Below are positions 1 to 9,787 of a stretch of DNA of 64,000 bases, one piece after another (within the stretch, counting starts at the first letter, position 1; each line of letters opens with the position of its first letter). Under the pieces are notes generated by a model, which searched no databases, had not been told where the DNA came from, and saw only the letters and a list, made by a program, of their open reading frames with translations. The position numbers and the translations under genes are program-made. The DNA is from Acidobacteriaceae bacterium (lineage in GTDB: Bacteria; Acidobacteriota; Terriglobia; Terriglobales; Acidobacteriaceae), in contig JARLFY010000030.1 of NCBI GenBank assembly GCA_031296325.1, positions 1-64,000 on the forward strand. Direction: 5' to 3'.

Positions 1-741
1 GTCAGGACTTCGGCCAAACGGCTGCGGGAACCCGACGTGCTCTCACCAGCCGAGCTGGCAGCTCTTCTGGCCCAGTTGGATCTTCGGGAACGGGCCATGG
101 TGATGCTGGCAGGGAGCACGGGACTCAGGAGGTCCGAGCTGGTCGCGCTAACCTGGCGCGATATAGATCTCGAACTCCTACAGGTGAACGTCCGCCGTTC
201 CTGCGTACGCAATCACTTCGGAGATACCAAAACCGAGGCGAGCCGCAAACCGGTCCCATTACACTCGTCTGTCATTGAATGCCTCGAAGTCTGGCGGAAG
301 GAATCGCCGTACAACAGCGACGAAGACTTCCTTTTCCCGTCGATCCGGCTTGGAGGTAAGCAACCGCTCTCGCCGGACACGTTGCTCAAGAAGGTCATCC
401 GTCCCGCACTGTTGCGGGCCGAGATCAAGGGCAAGGCAATCGGCTGGCATAGTTTTCGCCATTCGCTTGCTACGAATCTACGGGCGGCAGGAGTGGACCT
501 CAAAACGGCGCAGGAGCTTCTGCGCCATGCCAATTCGCGGATCACGCTCGACGTTTACACGCGAGCCATCTCCGCGACAAAAAGGGAGGCGAACAATCTG
601 GTAATGGAAATGGTATTTGAGGCGGGAAAGAAGGCGCTTTCAGCACCCTCATCTGCACCCTCGCGGGGTGCGCAACCACAAAAGAAAAAAGGTGCGGATC
701 GCTCCGGCACCCTCGTCAGCACCCTCAAAGGTGCCCCTTAA
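1..741 (+). CDS. Tyrosine recombinase/phage-type integrase, C-terminal catalytic part (5' truncated by window edge)
   Basis: Translation has GLRRSELVALTWRDID, HSFRHSLATNLRAAGVDLKTAQELLRHANSRITLDVYTR (R..HxxR..H..Y core). Frame is open to base 1 (VRTSAKRLREPDVLSPAEL), so the listed GTG at 37 is probably not the true start. Confidence 0.93.
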   Translation, partial: VRTSAKRLREPDVLSPAELAALLAQLDLRERAMVMLAGSTGLRRSELVALTWRDIDLELLQVNVRRSCVRNHFGDTKTEASRKPVPLHSSVIECLEVWRKESPYNSDEDFLFPSIRLGGKQPLSPDTLLKKVIRPALLRAEIKGKAIGWHSFRHSLATNLRAAGVDLKTAQELLRHANSRITLDVYTRAISATKREANNLVMEMVFEAGKKALSAPSSAPSRGAQPQKKKGADRSGTLVSTLKGAP

Positions 742-752
742 TCTTGCCACTT

Positions 753-782
753 GCCATAAAACCTTTGTTTTCTTAGGTTTTA

Positions 783-786
<4 letters not shown>
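753..786. repeat. Perfect 12-bp inverted repeat GCCATAAAACCT-N10-AGGTTTTATGGC between integrase and tRNA; right arm overlaps the tRNA 3' CCA
   Basis: Read directly; possible tRNA terminator or attachment-site arm. Confidence 0.75.
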
Positions 787-859
<73 letters not shown>

Positions 860-1213
860 TCTGTATTTAGAGCAACTTCTCTCAAGCCTCAGAGTTTACT
901 GGCTTTCCTACCGTGCGCTCTTCCTCCTGACACCATCTCCCCGAATCGAACCTTGCATCCGGCGAATCAAATGGGCAGAAAGAAACTCCACACGTCTGTC
1001 TATCCAACACTCATATTGAATGCGCTTTTAGACAACGAAACTGTCACCGTCTCGCAAATCAATTGTAGCAAAGATTCCGCCTCTATTACGACTCGCACCA
1101 AGAAGTCAGAAAAACAATTGCGTCCGTAGATCGAAAGGGCCGCTTCGTTCAAGGCGACTTGTCTTCTATACTTATCCAATCCCGTATAAAAATCTGGTGC
1201 GCAAGGAGTCCCT

Positions 1214-2599
1214 ATGCTGGAAAAGTCGCTCGAAGCTCTGGAAATGACCGGAATCATGGCGTGGGAGATTCTCTGGGCTCTCTGCCTAGGCTTTCTACTC
1301 TCGTCGATCGTCGAGTCGGCCGTCTCCAAGGCACAGCTCTCCAGGCTTCTGCCTGACTCCTCGCCGCGCACCATTCTGAAGGCCACCGGACTCGGCGCGG
1401 CTTCGTCCTCCTGCTCCTATGCGGCGACGGCTCTGGCGCGCACCCTCTTCCGCAAGGGCGCGGACTTCATCGCCGCAATGGCCTTCCAGTTTGCCTCAAC
1501 CAATCTGGTCGTTGAGTTGAGCGTTCTGCTCTGCGTAATGCTCGGCTGGCAGTTCATGGCGGCGGAGTTCATCGGCGGGCCGATCATGATTACGCTGCTG
1601 GTCGTTCTGCTGCGCGCCACACTGCGCCCGCGCGTCATCGAAGCCGCGCGCGTCTACGCCAATCGCGGCATCGCCGGTCGCATGGAGGGCCACGCCGCTA
1701 TGGACATGAGCCTGCACGAGGGAACCTTCCTGCAAAAACTGCGCTCGCCCGCCGGACTGACCGCAACCAGCCACTACTACTGGATGGACTGGTACTGTCT
1801 GGTGCCGGACATCGCTCTCGGACTGCTGCTCTCCGGCATCATCGCTGCGTTTGTGCCCACCAGCTTCTGGCAGGCCTTCTTCCTGACCGGCCATCCGCTG
1901 CTGGCCAAGATCTGGGGGCCGCTGGTCGGGCCGCTGGTCGCGGTTCTCTCGTTCGTCTGCTCGGTCGGCAATGTTCCTCTGGCCGCCGTGCTGTGGAACG
2001 GAGGCATCAGCTTTGGCGGAGTCATCAGCTTCCTCTTCGCCGACCTGCTGATCTTCCCCATACTCAACATCTACCGCAAGTATTACGGACTGAAGATCGC
2101 CGCTCTGCTCGCCATCGTCTTCTACATTGCGATGGCGGGAGCCGCGCTGATCGTCGAAGCCCTGTTCTCCGCGCTGCACCTGATTCCCGCGCACACACAG
2201 CTCCACATCATGCACGACGCAATCCGCTGGAACTATACCTCAGTGCTGAACCTCTTCTTCCTGTTGCTGAGCGTCCTGCTGATGATCCGCTTCCTGCGCA
2301 CCGGCGGTCCCGCCATGATGCGCGAGATGGACAACACCGTCGCCGACCCCGACGCCGCGCCTCACTCCTGCTGCCAGCCCGAGCCAGTCCAGAGTTGCTG
2401 TCAGCCTGAGCCAGAACCCACGCACTCCTGCTGCCACGCAAAACCAGCGCATGTGCCGGAGCCAGTTCACAGTTGCTGCCACGCCGAGCCAAAAGCTGCT
2501 CCAGAGCCGACGCACAGTTGTTGCCACAAGGCCGAGCCTGAACCAGAGCCTGCGCACTCCTGCTGTCATTCCAATAGCTCTGGCACAAAATTGTTGTAG
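1214..2599 (+). CDS. Permease (DUF318/UPF0718, ArsP-like family) with Cys/His/Pro-rich C-terminal tail
   Basis: Multi-TM protein with two similar permease halves (LGAASSSCSYAATALARTLFRKG; VGNVPLAAVLWNGGISFGGVISF); C-term has repeated HSCC motifs. Confidence 0.8.
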   Translation: MLEKSLEALEMTGIMAWEILWALCLGFLLSSIVESAVSKAQLSRLLPDSSPRTILKATGLGAASSSCSYAATALARTLFRKGADFIAAMAFQFASTNLVVELSVLLCVMLGWQFMAAEFIGGPIMITLLVVLLRATLRPRVIEAARVYANRGIAGRMEGHAAMDMSLHEGTFLQKLRSPAGLTATSHYYWMDWYCLVPDIALGLLLSGIIAAFVPTSFWQAFFLTGHPLLAKIWGPLVGPLVAVLSFVCSVGNVPLAAVLWNGGISFGGVISFLFADLLIFPILNIYRKYYGLKIAALLAIVFYIAMAGAALIVEALFSALHLIPAHTQLHIMHDAIRWNYTSVLNLFFLLLSVLLMIRFLRTGGPAMMREMDNTVADPDAAPHSCCQPEPVQSCCQPEPEPTHSCCHAKPAHVPEPVHSCCHAEPKAAPEPTHSCCHKAEPEPEPAHSCCHSNSSGTKLL

Positions 2600-2608
2600 A
2601 CCAATTTG

Positions 2609-2690
2609 TCTGTCATTCTGAGCGGAGCGAAGAATCCCCGCATTTCGCTCGCGCCGCGACGGTCTACGCCATTACCTAAACGGTTCCTGA
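2609..2690 (+). repeat. Type-A dispersed repeat
   Basis: TGTCATTCTGAGCGGAGCGAAGAATCCCCGCATTTCGCTCGCGCCGCGACGGTCTACGCCATTACC. Confidence 0.85.
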
Positions 2691-2705
2691 CAGGATCTAA
2701 GACAC

Positions 2706-3347
2706 ATGCATCTATACGCAGCGACCACCAATCCGGGCAAACTCCGCGACTTTGCCCGTGCCGCCGAAGGCTCAGCCTCCATCCGCATCGAAGCGCTTCC
2801 CTCGCTCGCCAGCATTCCCGCGCCGCCCGAGGACGAGCCAACCTTTGAGGGAAACGCTCGTCTGAAGGCCGTCTACTATTCCCTGCGCGCGCCGGGGCTG
2901 CTGGTTCTGGCCGACGACTCAGGTCTGGAGGTCGACGCCCTCGATGGAGCGCCCGGAGTTCGCAGCGCACGCTTTGCCGCCGATCTGGCTGCCGCAAATG
3001 CAGCTCAAGCCACGCCCTTCCCTGCTCCTCATGACGACCCCGACCATCGCAATAACGCCGCGCTGCTGGCCTCGCTCGCAGGCGTTGCCGAGGAGCGTAG
3101 GCAGGCGCGTTATCGCTGCGTTCTGGCGCTGGCCCGCGACGGCCAGGTTCTTCTGACTGCCGAGGGGAGCGTCGAAGGGATCATCCTGAGCGCGCCACGC
3201 GGCGCGGGCGGCTTTGGATACGACCCGCTTTTTCTGGTTCCCCAGCTTGGCCACACAATGGCGGAACTGCCCGCCGCAGACCGCCTCGCCCTGAACCACC
3301 GCGGCCGCGCACTCAAAGCTTTGCTGGCTCAGTTAGCAGCTCAGTGA
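2706..3347 (+). CDS. rdgB: Non-canonical purine NTP pyrophosphatase (RdgB/HAM1 family)
   Basis: ATTNPGKLRDF, LVLADDSGLEVDALDGAPGVRSARFA, GFGYDPLF, AELPAADRLALNHRGRALKAL. Confidence 0.93.
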   Translation: MHLYAATTNPGKLRDFARAAEGSASIRIEALPSLASIPAPPEDEPTFEGNARLKAVYYSLRAPGLLVLADDSGLEVDALDGAPGVRSARFAADLAAANAAQATPFPAPHDDPDHRNNAALLASLAGVAEERRQARYRCVLALARDGQVLLTAEGSVEGIILSAPRGAGGFGYDPLFLVPQLGHTMAELPAADRLALNHRGRALKALLAQLAAQ

Positions 3348-3380
3348 ATCCGCAAAAAACTCCGGGATTTTATTACGAGT

Positions 3381-3436
3381 GAGGAGCGAGCAAAAGCAGA
3401 TTCCTCCGCTACACTGCGGAATGACAAGCAAATTGC
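3381..3436 (-). repeat. Type-B dispersed repeat
   Basis: GAGCGAGCAAAAGCAGATTCCTCCGCTACACTGCGGAATGACAAGCAAATTG. Confidence 0.85.
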
Positions 3437-3460
3437 GCTATAGCGACTCTGAACCGTGAT

Positions 3461-4126
3461 TTATCGCGCTGAAGGAAATTGCAGCTTCAGGCCGTCCGAG
3501 GTTGCCGTCACGGAGACCACTTCGAGCGACCGGGTGATCCACGAGGCGGCGTGCAGCTTCTCCGCCGTGTGCGTTCCCAACACGCCGAGTACGCGGCACC
3601 CCGCAGCCACTCCCGCGCCCACTCCGGACGGAGCATCTTCGACCACCACGCACTCGCTGGGGGCAAAGCCCAGCAGTTCTGCGCCGCGTCGATAGGGTTC
3701 TGGATCGGGCTTGCCGTGGACGACCATGTCTCCGCTGATGAACTGCGCGGGAATTGGCAGGCCAGCCGCCTTCAGGCGCCCGATCAGAAGCCGACTCGTC
3801 GCCGAGGTGACGATCACCCAACGCTCCGGCGGAAGGCCTGCGAGCAGATCCTTCACTCCCGGAAATACCGTCAGGTCGGCGGTGTCCTCGACCTCCATGT
3901 CCTCGATGACGCGCAGCCCTTCGGCTACCTGCGCCTCGTCGAACTCCGGCTTCAGCAGACGCACGATGTCCACCGCGCGAGTGCCGTGGGGAACGTGAAA
4001 CTGCTCGGCATTGACGACGTTGTACAGCTTGCACCAACGCTGCCAGCAGCGCACCACCGAGCCAATGGAGCTGATGAGAACACCGTCCATGTCAAAGAGC
4101 AGAGCTTTGGTTTCAACCGTCAACAT
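3461..4126 (-). CDS. HAD-superfamily phosphatase (beta-phosphoglucomutase/sugar phosphatase-like)
   Basis: LLFDMDGVLISSIGSVVRCW, VTSATSRLLIGRLKAAGLP, KPDPEPYRRGAELLG, VVVEDAPSGVGAG; start chosen at MLTVETK, preceded by AGAGGAA. Confidence 0.88.
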   Translation of the reverse strand: MLTVETKALLFDMDGVLISSIGSVVRCWQRWCKLYNVVNAEQFHVPHGTRAVDIVRLLKPEFDEAQVAEGLRVIEDMEVEDTADLTVFPGVKDLLAGLPPERWVIVTSATSRLLIGRLKAAGLPIPAQFISGDMVVHGKPDPEPYRRGAELLGFAPSECVVVEDAPSGVGAGVAAGCRVLGVLGTHTAEKLHAASWITRSLEVVSVTATSDGLKLQFPSAR

Positions 4127-4146
4127 TTCCTCTTCCGCAGTCTCGA

Positions 4147-5595
4147 TCACGCGACGCTCCCTGCCAGCACGAAGGCTCGTGCGGCTTCCAGAATCTCCGT
4201 GACCGACTCGGTCGAACAGCTCTCGCAGTAGACGCGCAGCAGCGGTTCGGTGCCGGAGGCGCGCAGCAACAGCCACGTCTCCGCCGCATTCTTCTTGGTT
4301 GCGGCGACCGGATTATCGAGGAAGAACTTGATGCCGTCCATCGTCTCCACGCGCAGAATCTTCATTCCGGCCATGGTGTCGCCAGCGGTCAGAGCGCGCG
4401 CTCGCGTTATGGCGGACTGCTTCAACTGCTCGTCGATGTGCATGTCGATGCGTCCGTACTGATGCTCACCAAACTCCTCCTGCAACGCCGCGACGAGTTG
4501 GCCCAGCGTCTTATGCTCGTCTGCCATGACGTTGGCCAACAGCAGCGAGTTCAGCAGCCCATCGCGCTCTGGCAGGTGACGGCTGATGCCGACTCCGCCG
4601 GATTCCTCGCCGCCGATCAGGATCTCACGCTCCAGCATCAGGTCGCAGACGTACTTGAAGCCGATGCCGTGCTCGTGCAGGGTTCGTCCGTACTTTGCCG
4701 CAATGCGGTCGAGCATCTTGGTGGTATTGAAGGCGCGGGTGACATCGCCCGGCCAGCCCTTGCGCGTCAGCAGCCAGTGCAGCAGAACCGCGTAGACCTT
4801 GTGCGCATCGACGACGTTGCCGTTCTCATCGACTGCGCCGATGCGGTCGGCATCGCCGTCGGTGATGAAGCCCGCGTCGCACTTCTCCGCGACCACGGCC
4901 AACTGCGAGGCATGAATGTGGGGCAGAATCGGCTCGGGGTTGATGCCGGGAAAGAGCGGATTCAACTCGCTGCGAATCTCTACGAAGGGAATATCGGCGC
5001 GAGTAAAGATTCCCGCGATGATGCCGCGCCCGCAGCCGTACATGCAGTCGATGAGGAACTTGTAGCCGGAGTTGCGAATCGCGGTGAGGTCGACGAACTT
5101 GGCAATCGCCGTGATGTATTCCGGGTTGAAGTTGACCTCTTCGATCGTGGCCGGCGTCGCGGCATCGGGCAGCGGTTCGCCCAGATAGCTCTCAATCGCG
5201 CTGATGATCGACGGCTTGCCCGATCCACCGTAGCTGGCCTTGTACTTCACGCCGTTCCACTCGGCTGGATTGTGGCTGGAGGTAATCATCACTCCACCGG
5301 CGGCCTTGCGTCCGCGCACAGCAAAGGAGAGCGCCGGGGTCGGCGTAATCTCCGTGCCCAGAGCGACCGGAATTCCCGCCTTGGCCAGTACCTCGGCGAC
5401 GACTTTGGCAAAGGATCGCGAGCCGAAGCGCGTGTCGTAGCCTATGCAGACTCCGCGCGTGGCATCCTCCTGCTGCAACACATAGTGCGCAATCGCCCGC
5501 GCCGCCACACGCACGTTGGCGAAGGTAAAGTCGTCCGCAATAATGCCGCGCCATCCGTCCGTGCCAAACTTCACTGCCGCCGTAGTCTCTGCCAT
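4147..5595 (-). CDS. Phosphoglucomutase/phosphomannomutase family protein
   Basis: KFGTDGWRGIIADDFTFANV, TSSHNPAEWNGVKYK, DGDADRIGAVDENG, GGEESGGVGI. Confidence 0.92.
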   Translation of the reverse strand: MAETTAAVKFGTDGWRGIIADDFTFANVRVAARAIAHYVLQQEDATRGVCIGYDTRFGSRSFAKVVAEVLAKAGIPVALGTEITPTPALSFAVRGRKAAGGVMITSSHNPAEWNGVKYKASYGGSGKPSIISAIESYLGEPLPDAATPATIEEVNFNPEYITAIAKFVDLTAIRNSGYKFLIDCMYGCGRGIIAGIFTRADIPFVEIRSELNPLFPGINPEPILPHIHASQLAVVAEKCDAGFITDGDADRIGAVDENGNVVDAHKVYAVLLHWLLTRKGWPGDVTRAFNTTKMLDRIAAKYGRTLHEHGIGFKYVCDLMLEREILIGGEESGGVGISRHLPERDGLLNSLLLANVMADEHKTLGQLVAALQEEFGEHQYGRIDMHIDEQLKQSAITRARALTAGDTMAGMKILRVETMDGIKFFLDNPVAATKKNAAETWLLLRASGTEPLLRVYCESCSTESVTEILEAARAFVLAGSVA

Positions 5596-5647
5596 CTGCT
5601 TGTTTGATTCTCCCTTGATGCTGCGTTTGAAAGCTACTGCGGTAAGG

Positions 5648-6817
5648 CTAGATCAGATCGTAACGGCCACGCGCCTTGAGTTCTTCGACCACCTTGGAGG
5701 TGTCCTGCGAACGCTCGCGCGTGGTAATCAAGAGCGCGTCCGGCGTTTCGACCACCACCAGATTGTTGACGCCGACCAGCGCCACGGTCTTGCCCTGCGC
5801 GAAGACGTAGTTGCCCTTCGCATCGATGATAATGCTCTGCGTATTGGCTCCGTCGCAGACGTTCACCAACGCAGCCTCCTCCGGCGAACAGTTTGCAATG
5901 TGTTCGTGCAGCGAGGTCCATGTGCCAAGATCGTTCCAGGCAAAGTCCGCCGGAAGGCAGTAGATCTCCGAGGCCATCTCGCCCTTGGCCGAACGCGGTT
6001 CCAGCACTGCGTAGTCGATGCTGATGTTCTGACACAGCGGATAGACCTCGGCGAAGAGGCTCTCGAAGTTTGCGCGCTGATCCAGCTTGTGAGCCGCAGC
6101 AATCTTCTCCAGCAGCGGAGCCATCTGCGGACAGTGCTCGCGAATGGCATTGGCCAGCGTGCGCGCACTCCACAGGAACATTCCGCTGTTCCATATGTAG
6201 TTTCCTGAAGCGACAAACTGCTCTGCCCGCGCCTTGTCGGGCTTCTCGGTGAACCGCTTGACGCGCCGCACCGGAAGATCGCCACAGGGGACGGTGGACG
6301 CATCGAGCGTCTCGCCCAGTTCGATGTAGCCATAGCCCGTCTCAGCGCGCGTCGGAGGCACGCCCAGCACGACGATTCGCTCGCCGCTGGCAGCCAGAGC
6401 GACTCCCGCGCGAATCACCTCGTCGAAGCGAGCCTGATCCTTGATGACATGGTCGGAGGGAAAGATTCCGATGATAGTGTCCGGCTCGGTCGGTTCCAGC
6501 AGAAACGCCGCCAGAGCGCAGGCCGGAGCGGTATTGCGCGCCGCCGGCTCGCTCAGAATGTTGCCGCGCGGAACCGGCAAAAGCTGTTCCGCAATCACCT
6601 TATCCAGCAAGTGGTTTGTGACAACCCAGATGTTTTTCGCCGAGGCCAGCGGAAGAAGACGATCCATCGTCTGCTGGATCATCGTCCGATTGCCATCGAG
6701 CGCCAACACCTGCTTGGCGTGAGCGCGTCGGCTCCTCGGCCAGAATCGCGTTCCGCTGCCGCCCGCCAGAATCACCGGAGCAAACCGTGGCCCCGTCTTA
6801 CCGTCCGTAGAATTCAT
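5648..6817 (-). CDS. manC: Mannose-1-phosphate guanylyltransferase
   Basis: VILAGGSGTRFWPRSRRAHAKQVLALDG, FPSDHVIKD, FTEKPDKARAEQFVASGNYIWNSGMFLW; start at MNSTDGKTGPRF with GAGGGG upstream. Confidence 0.92.
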   Translation of the reverse strand: MNSTDGKTGPRFAPVILAGGSGTRFWPRSRRAHAKQVLALDGNRTMIQQTMDRLLPLASAKNIWVVTNHLLDKVIAEQLLPVPRGNILSEPAARNTAPACALAAFLLEPTEPDTIIGIFPSDHVIKDQARFDEVIRAGVALAASGERIVVLGVPPTRAETGYGYIELGETLDASTVPCGDLPVRRVKRFTEKPDKARAEQFVASGNYIWNSGMFLWSARTLANAIREHCPQMAPLLEKIAAAHKLDQRANFESLFAEVYPLCQNISIDYAVLEPRSAKGEMASEIYCLPADFAWNDLGTWTSLHEHIANCSPEEAALVNVCDGANTQSIIIDAKGNYVFAQGKTVALVGVNNLVVVETPDALLITTRERSQDTSKVVEELKARGRYDLI

Positions 6818-6912
6818 TGACCCCTCGTGTTCGTGGAAAATGACTCTGCCTGATATGAAATATAGCCGACTTTCCCCATTCACCAGCTCATTTTCAGCAA
6901 CAGTGTAATGGT

Positions 6913-6975
6913 TCGCGCTGCGAACATAATGTGGGGATTCTTCCCCGGCATTTCGTGTAGTGTCAGAATGACAAT
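6913..6975 (-). repeat. Type-A dispersed repeat (degenerate)
   Basis: GCGCTGCGAACATAATGTGGGGATTCTTCCCCGGCATTTCGTGTAGTGTCAGAATGACA. Confidence 0.75.
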
Positions 6976-7008
6976 ATCATTCTGCATTACAGTAACCGTG
7001 AAAATGCT

Positions 7009-8205
7009 CTAGCTCAACCTGGCAAAGAACTCGCGCATCCGCTTCACGCCCTCGTCGACCACGTCGGACGAGACCGCGTAGGAGAGACGAATGTGTTCGC
7101 TGGTTCCGAAGGGTTCGCTGGGAACCACCACCACACCGGCCTCGCTCAGAAGTCGGGAAGCCACGTCGGTGGCCGTGTTCAGCCCGCCCCTGCCGAAGAA
7201 TGCACTGACGTTGGGATAGACGTAGAACGCGCCCTGCGGCACCGTGCAAGTGAGTCCGGGAATCGTCTTGAACCCGGCCAGAATGCGGTCGCGCAGCTTC
7301 AGATAATCCGTCCGCATATCGACCACGCACTGCTGCGAGCCGGTGAGCGCCGCAATCGACGCCTTCTGCACAAAGCTGGTCGTGTTCGAGGTGCTCTGCG
7401 ACTGTAGCTTGCTCATCGCCGCGATCACCTGCTTCGCCCCCAACGCAAAGCCAGCGCGCCAACCGGTCATCGCATAGGTCTTCGAGAGCGATCCCAGAAC
7501 GACGATATGTTCTTTGCAATCCGTGAAACTGCCGCCGCTGACCGGGACTCCGGCGTAGGTCAGATAGGTGTAGCACTCGTCCAGCAGCACAAAGATTCCG
7601 CGCGCATGAGCCAGACGCACAATGGCTTCCAGATCGGCGGGAGAGACGACGGCTCCCGATGGATTCGACGGCGTATTCAGAATGATGGCCTTGGTCTTCG
7701 GCGTAATGGCGGCCTCAATCATCTTGGCGGTGACGCGGAAGTTCTCGCGCTCGTCGCTCTTGACCAGCACGACCTTGCCCCCGGCGTACTGAATGATGTC
7801 CTTGAACGAGACCCAGAAGGGAGCCGGAAGAATCACCTCGTCGCCGTGATCGACCAGCACCTGCATGACGTTGAAGAGCGCCTGCTTGCCGCCCGTGGTG
7901 AAGACGCACTCCTCGACCGCGTAGTTCGAGCCAAAGTCTGTGGCGTGGCGCTCGACCACCGCCTTGCGCACCTCGGGAGTTCCAGAGACTGCCGTGTAGC
8001 GCGTGAAGTTCGCCGTAATCGCCGCGATCGCCGCGTCCTTGATGTGCTGCGGCGTCGCAAAGTGCGGCTCGCCAGCGCCAAAATCCGACAGGCTGATCCC
8101 ACTCGCCTTCATTCTCAGTGCCTCGGCCGAGATGGCCATTGTCGCTGAGAGCTCAATCCGGTTGATCCGGTCCGATAAAATCTTGTTGCTTATTGTTGTG
8201 CTCAC
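7009..8205 (-). CDS. Pyridoxal-phosphate aspartate aminotransferase (class I/II)
   Basis: GEPHFATPQHI, NTPSNPSGAV, LDECYTYLTY, VVLGSLSKTYAMTGWRAGF. Confidence 0.93.
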   Translation of the reverse strand: MSTTISNKILSDRINRIELSATMAISAEALRMKASGISLSDFGAGEPHFATPQHIKDAAIAAITANFTRYTAVSGTPEVRKAVVERHATDFGSNYAVEECVFTTGGKQALFNVMQVLVDHGDEVILPAPFWVSFKDIIQYAGGKVVLVKSDERENFRVTAKMIEAAITPKTKAIILNTPSNPSGAVVSPADLEAIVRLAHARGIFVLLDECYTYLTYAGVPVSGGSFTDCKEHIVVLGSLSKTYAMTGWRAGFALGAKQVIAAMSKLQSQSTSNTTSFVQKASIAALTGSQQCVVDMRTDYLKLRDRILAGFKTIPGLTCTVPQGAFYVYPNVSAFFGRGGLNTATDVASRLLSEAGVVVVPSEPFGTSEHIRLSYAVSSDVVDEGVKRMREFFARLS

Positions 8206-8330
8206 ACTATCCAGTCTCGCAGATTTTCCGGGGGATATAAAGCAGGAAAACTTGCGACAACGATGCGGATGGCAATCTAGTGCATTTTTGCCCAGGAGTA
8301 GAGCAACGTGGCGCGGAAAAAAACAGGCCG

Positions 8331-8395
8331 CCGTGGAGCGAGCAAAAGCAGATTCCTACGCTTCGCTGCGGAATGACAAATAAAGTGGTTTAGCG
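8331..8395 (-). repeat. Type-B dispersed repeat
   Basis: CCGTGGAGCGAGCAAAAGCAGATTCCTACGCTTCGCTGCGGAATGACAAATAAAGTGG. Confidence 0.88.
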
Positions 8396-8409
8396 GCTCC
8401 GAAGTGGTT

Positions 8410-8910
8410 CTAACTCTTGATCGGCATTCTGGCGCGCATCAGTTCCATCACCGACGGCGGCACCAGATCGGTCACATCGCCGCCTAGCTGGAAGACCTCC
8501 TTGATCAGCCGCGAGCTGACGTAGGTGTACTGCTCGGTCGGCATCATGAACAACGTCTCCAGTTCAGGGTCGAGCTTGCGATTCATCATCGCCATGGGAA
8601 ACTCGTACTCGTAGTCGGTGATGGCGCGAATCCCGCGCAAGACCGCCTTCGCCCCCTGCTGGCGCGCGAAGTTAACCATCAGCCCGTCGAAGGTCGTCAC
8701 CGTGACGTTCTCGAAGCCCGCCTCGGCGATTGCCGCCGCGATCATCTCCATCCGCTCCTCCACCGTAAACAGCGGAGCGCCCTTGCCCGAGTTGCGCAGA
8801 ATCGCCACAACCAGCTCGTCTACAATTCTCGACCCACGCTCAATCAGGTCCAGATGTCCATTGGTCAGCGGATCGAAGGTTCCCGGATAAATCGCCTTAA
8901 CTTTTTTCAT
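8410..8910 (-). CDS. coaD: Phosphopantetheine adenylyltransferase
   Basis: AIYPGTFDPLTNGHLDLIERGSRIVDELVVAIL, VLRGIRAITDYEYEFPMAMMNRKL, YTYVSSRLIKEVFQLGGDV. Confidence 0.96.
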   Translation of the reverse strand: MKKVKAIYPGTFDPLTNGHLDLIERGSRIVDELVVAILRNSGKGAPLFTVEERMEMIAAAIAEAGFENVTVTTFDGLMVNFARQQGAKAVLRGIRAITDYEYEFPMAMMNRKLDPELETLFMMPTEQYTYVSSRLIKEVFQLGGDVTDLVPPSVMELMRARMPIKS

Positions 8911-9028
8911 GCGTACTAGCAGAATACCCTCTTCCCCGGCCAGAGGGAAAAATCTTCCCCGATAAAATATTCTGCGCCGGTGTAGACTTCCCGGCACTGG
9001 CCTCCGTCTGTTCTAGTAGCCGCACGAA

Positions 9029-9787
9029 ATGGCCGACGGTAGCCGTTTCGCAAAAGAAGTGGCAAGAGAAGCAGCCGTCCAGATTTTGCAATTGCAGGAT
9101 TGGAACCACATGGCACCTGAAGAAACACAGAGCTTTTCAGCGACGGATCTCACCCTCGGCAGCGTCCCTCTCGACGACCTTGCCTCGGGCGAAAAGTACC
9201 GATCCACCGCGCTGGACGACCTGAACGGCATCGTCGCACTCTACCAGCCGCGCGTCTTCCGCTTTCTGCTGGCTACTTTGCGCGACCGCGACTCCGCCGA
9301 GACGCTGACGCAGGAGACTTTTCTTCGCGCCTGGAACGCCCGAGACAGCTTCCGCGAGGACTGCTCGATCGCTACCTGGCTGATTCGAATCGCGCTGAAT
9401 CTGGCGCGAGATCACACCCGCACCGGACGCTTTCGCTTCTGGAAACGCGTCTCGGCCAGCGCGGTCGATGTCGCCGATGTCGCCACCAGCGTTCCCAATC
9501 ACGAATGCTCGGCTGAGACACAGTTGATCGCGCAACAACAGGTCGCCGGAATCTGGAAGACCGTCGACGGCCTCTCCGAACGACAGCGCAGCATCTTTCT
9601 GCTGCGCTTCCTCGAAGAGATGGAGATCGCCGAGATCGCCACCGTCACCGGCCTGCCCGTGAGCACGGTCAAGAGCCACCTTTACCGCGCACTTGCCATC
9701 GTTCGCGCGCAACACAACCCACCGCCTCGCGACCTTACGCCGCGCAGGTCCAACTCTCACAGCCTCACGTCCAAGGAGACGCTATGA
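9029..9787 (+). CDS. ECF-type RNA polymerase sigma factor
   Basis: Sigma region 2 (RDRDSAETLTQETFLRAWNARDSFR) and region 4 (LSERQRSIFLLRFLEEMEIAEIATVTGLPVSTVKSHLYRAL); true start may be 9110. Confidence 0.9.
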   Translation: MADGSRFAKEVAREAAVQILQLQDWNHMAPEETQSFSATDLTLGSVPLDDLASGEKYRSTALDDLNGIVALYQPRVFRFLLATLRDRDSAETLTQETFLRAWNARDSFREDCSIATWLIRIALNLARDHTRTGRFRFWKRVSASAVDVADVATSVPNHECSAETQLIAQQQVAGIWKTVDGLSERQRSIFLLRFLEEMEIAEIATVTGLPVSTVKSHLYRALAIVRAQHNPPPRDLTPRRSNSHSLTSKETL

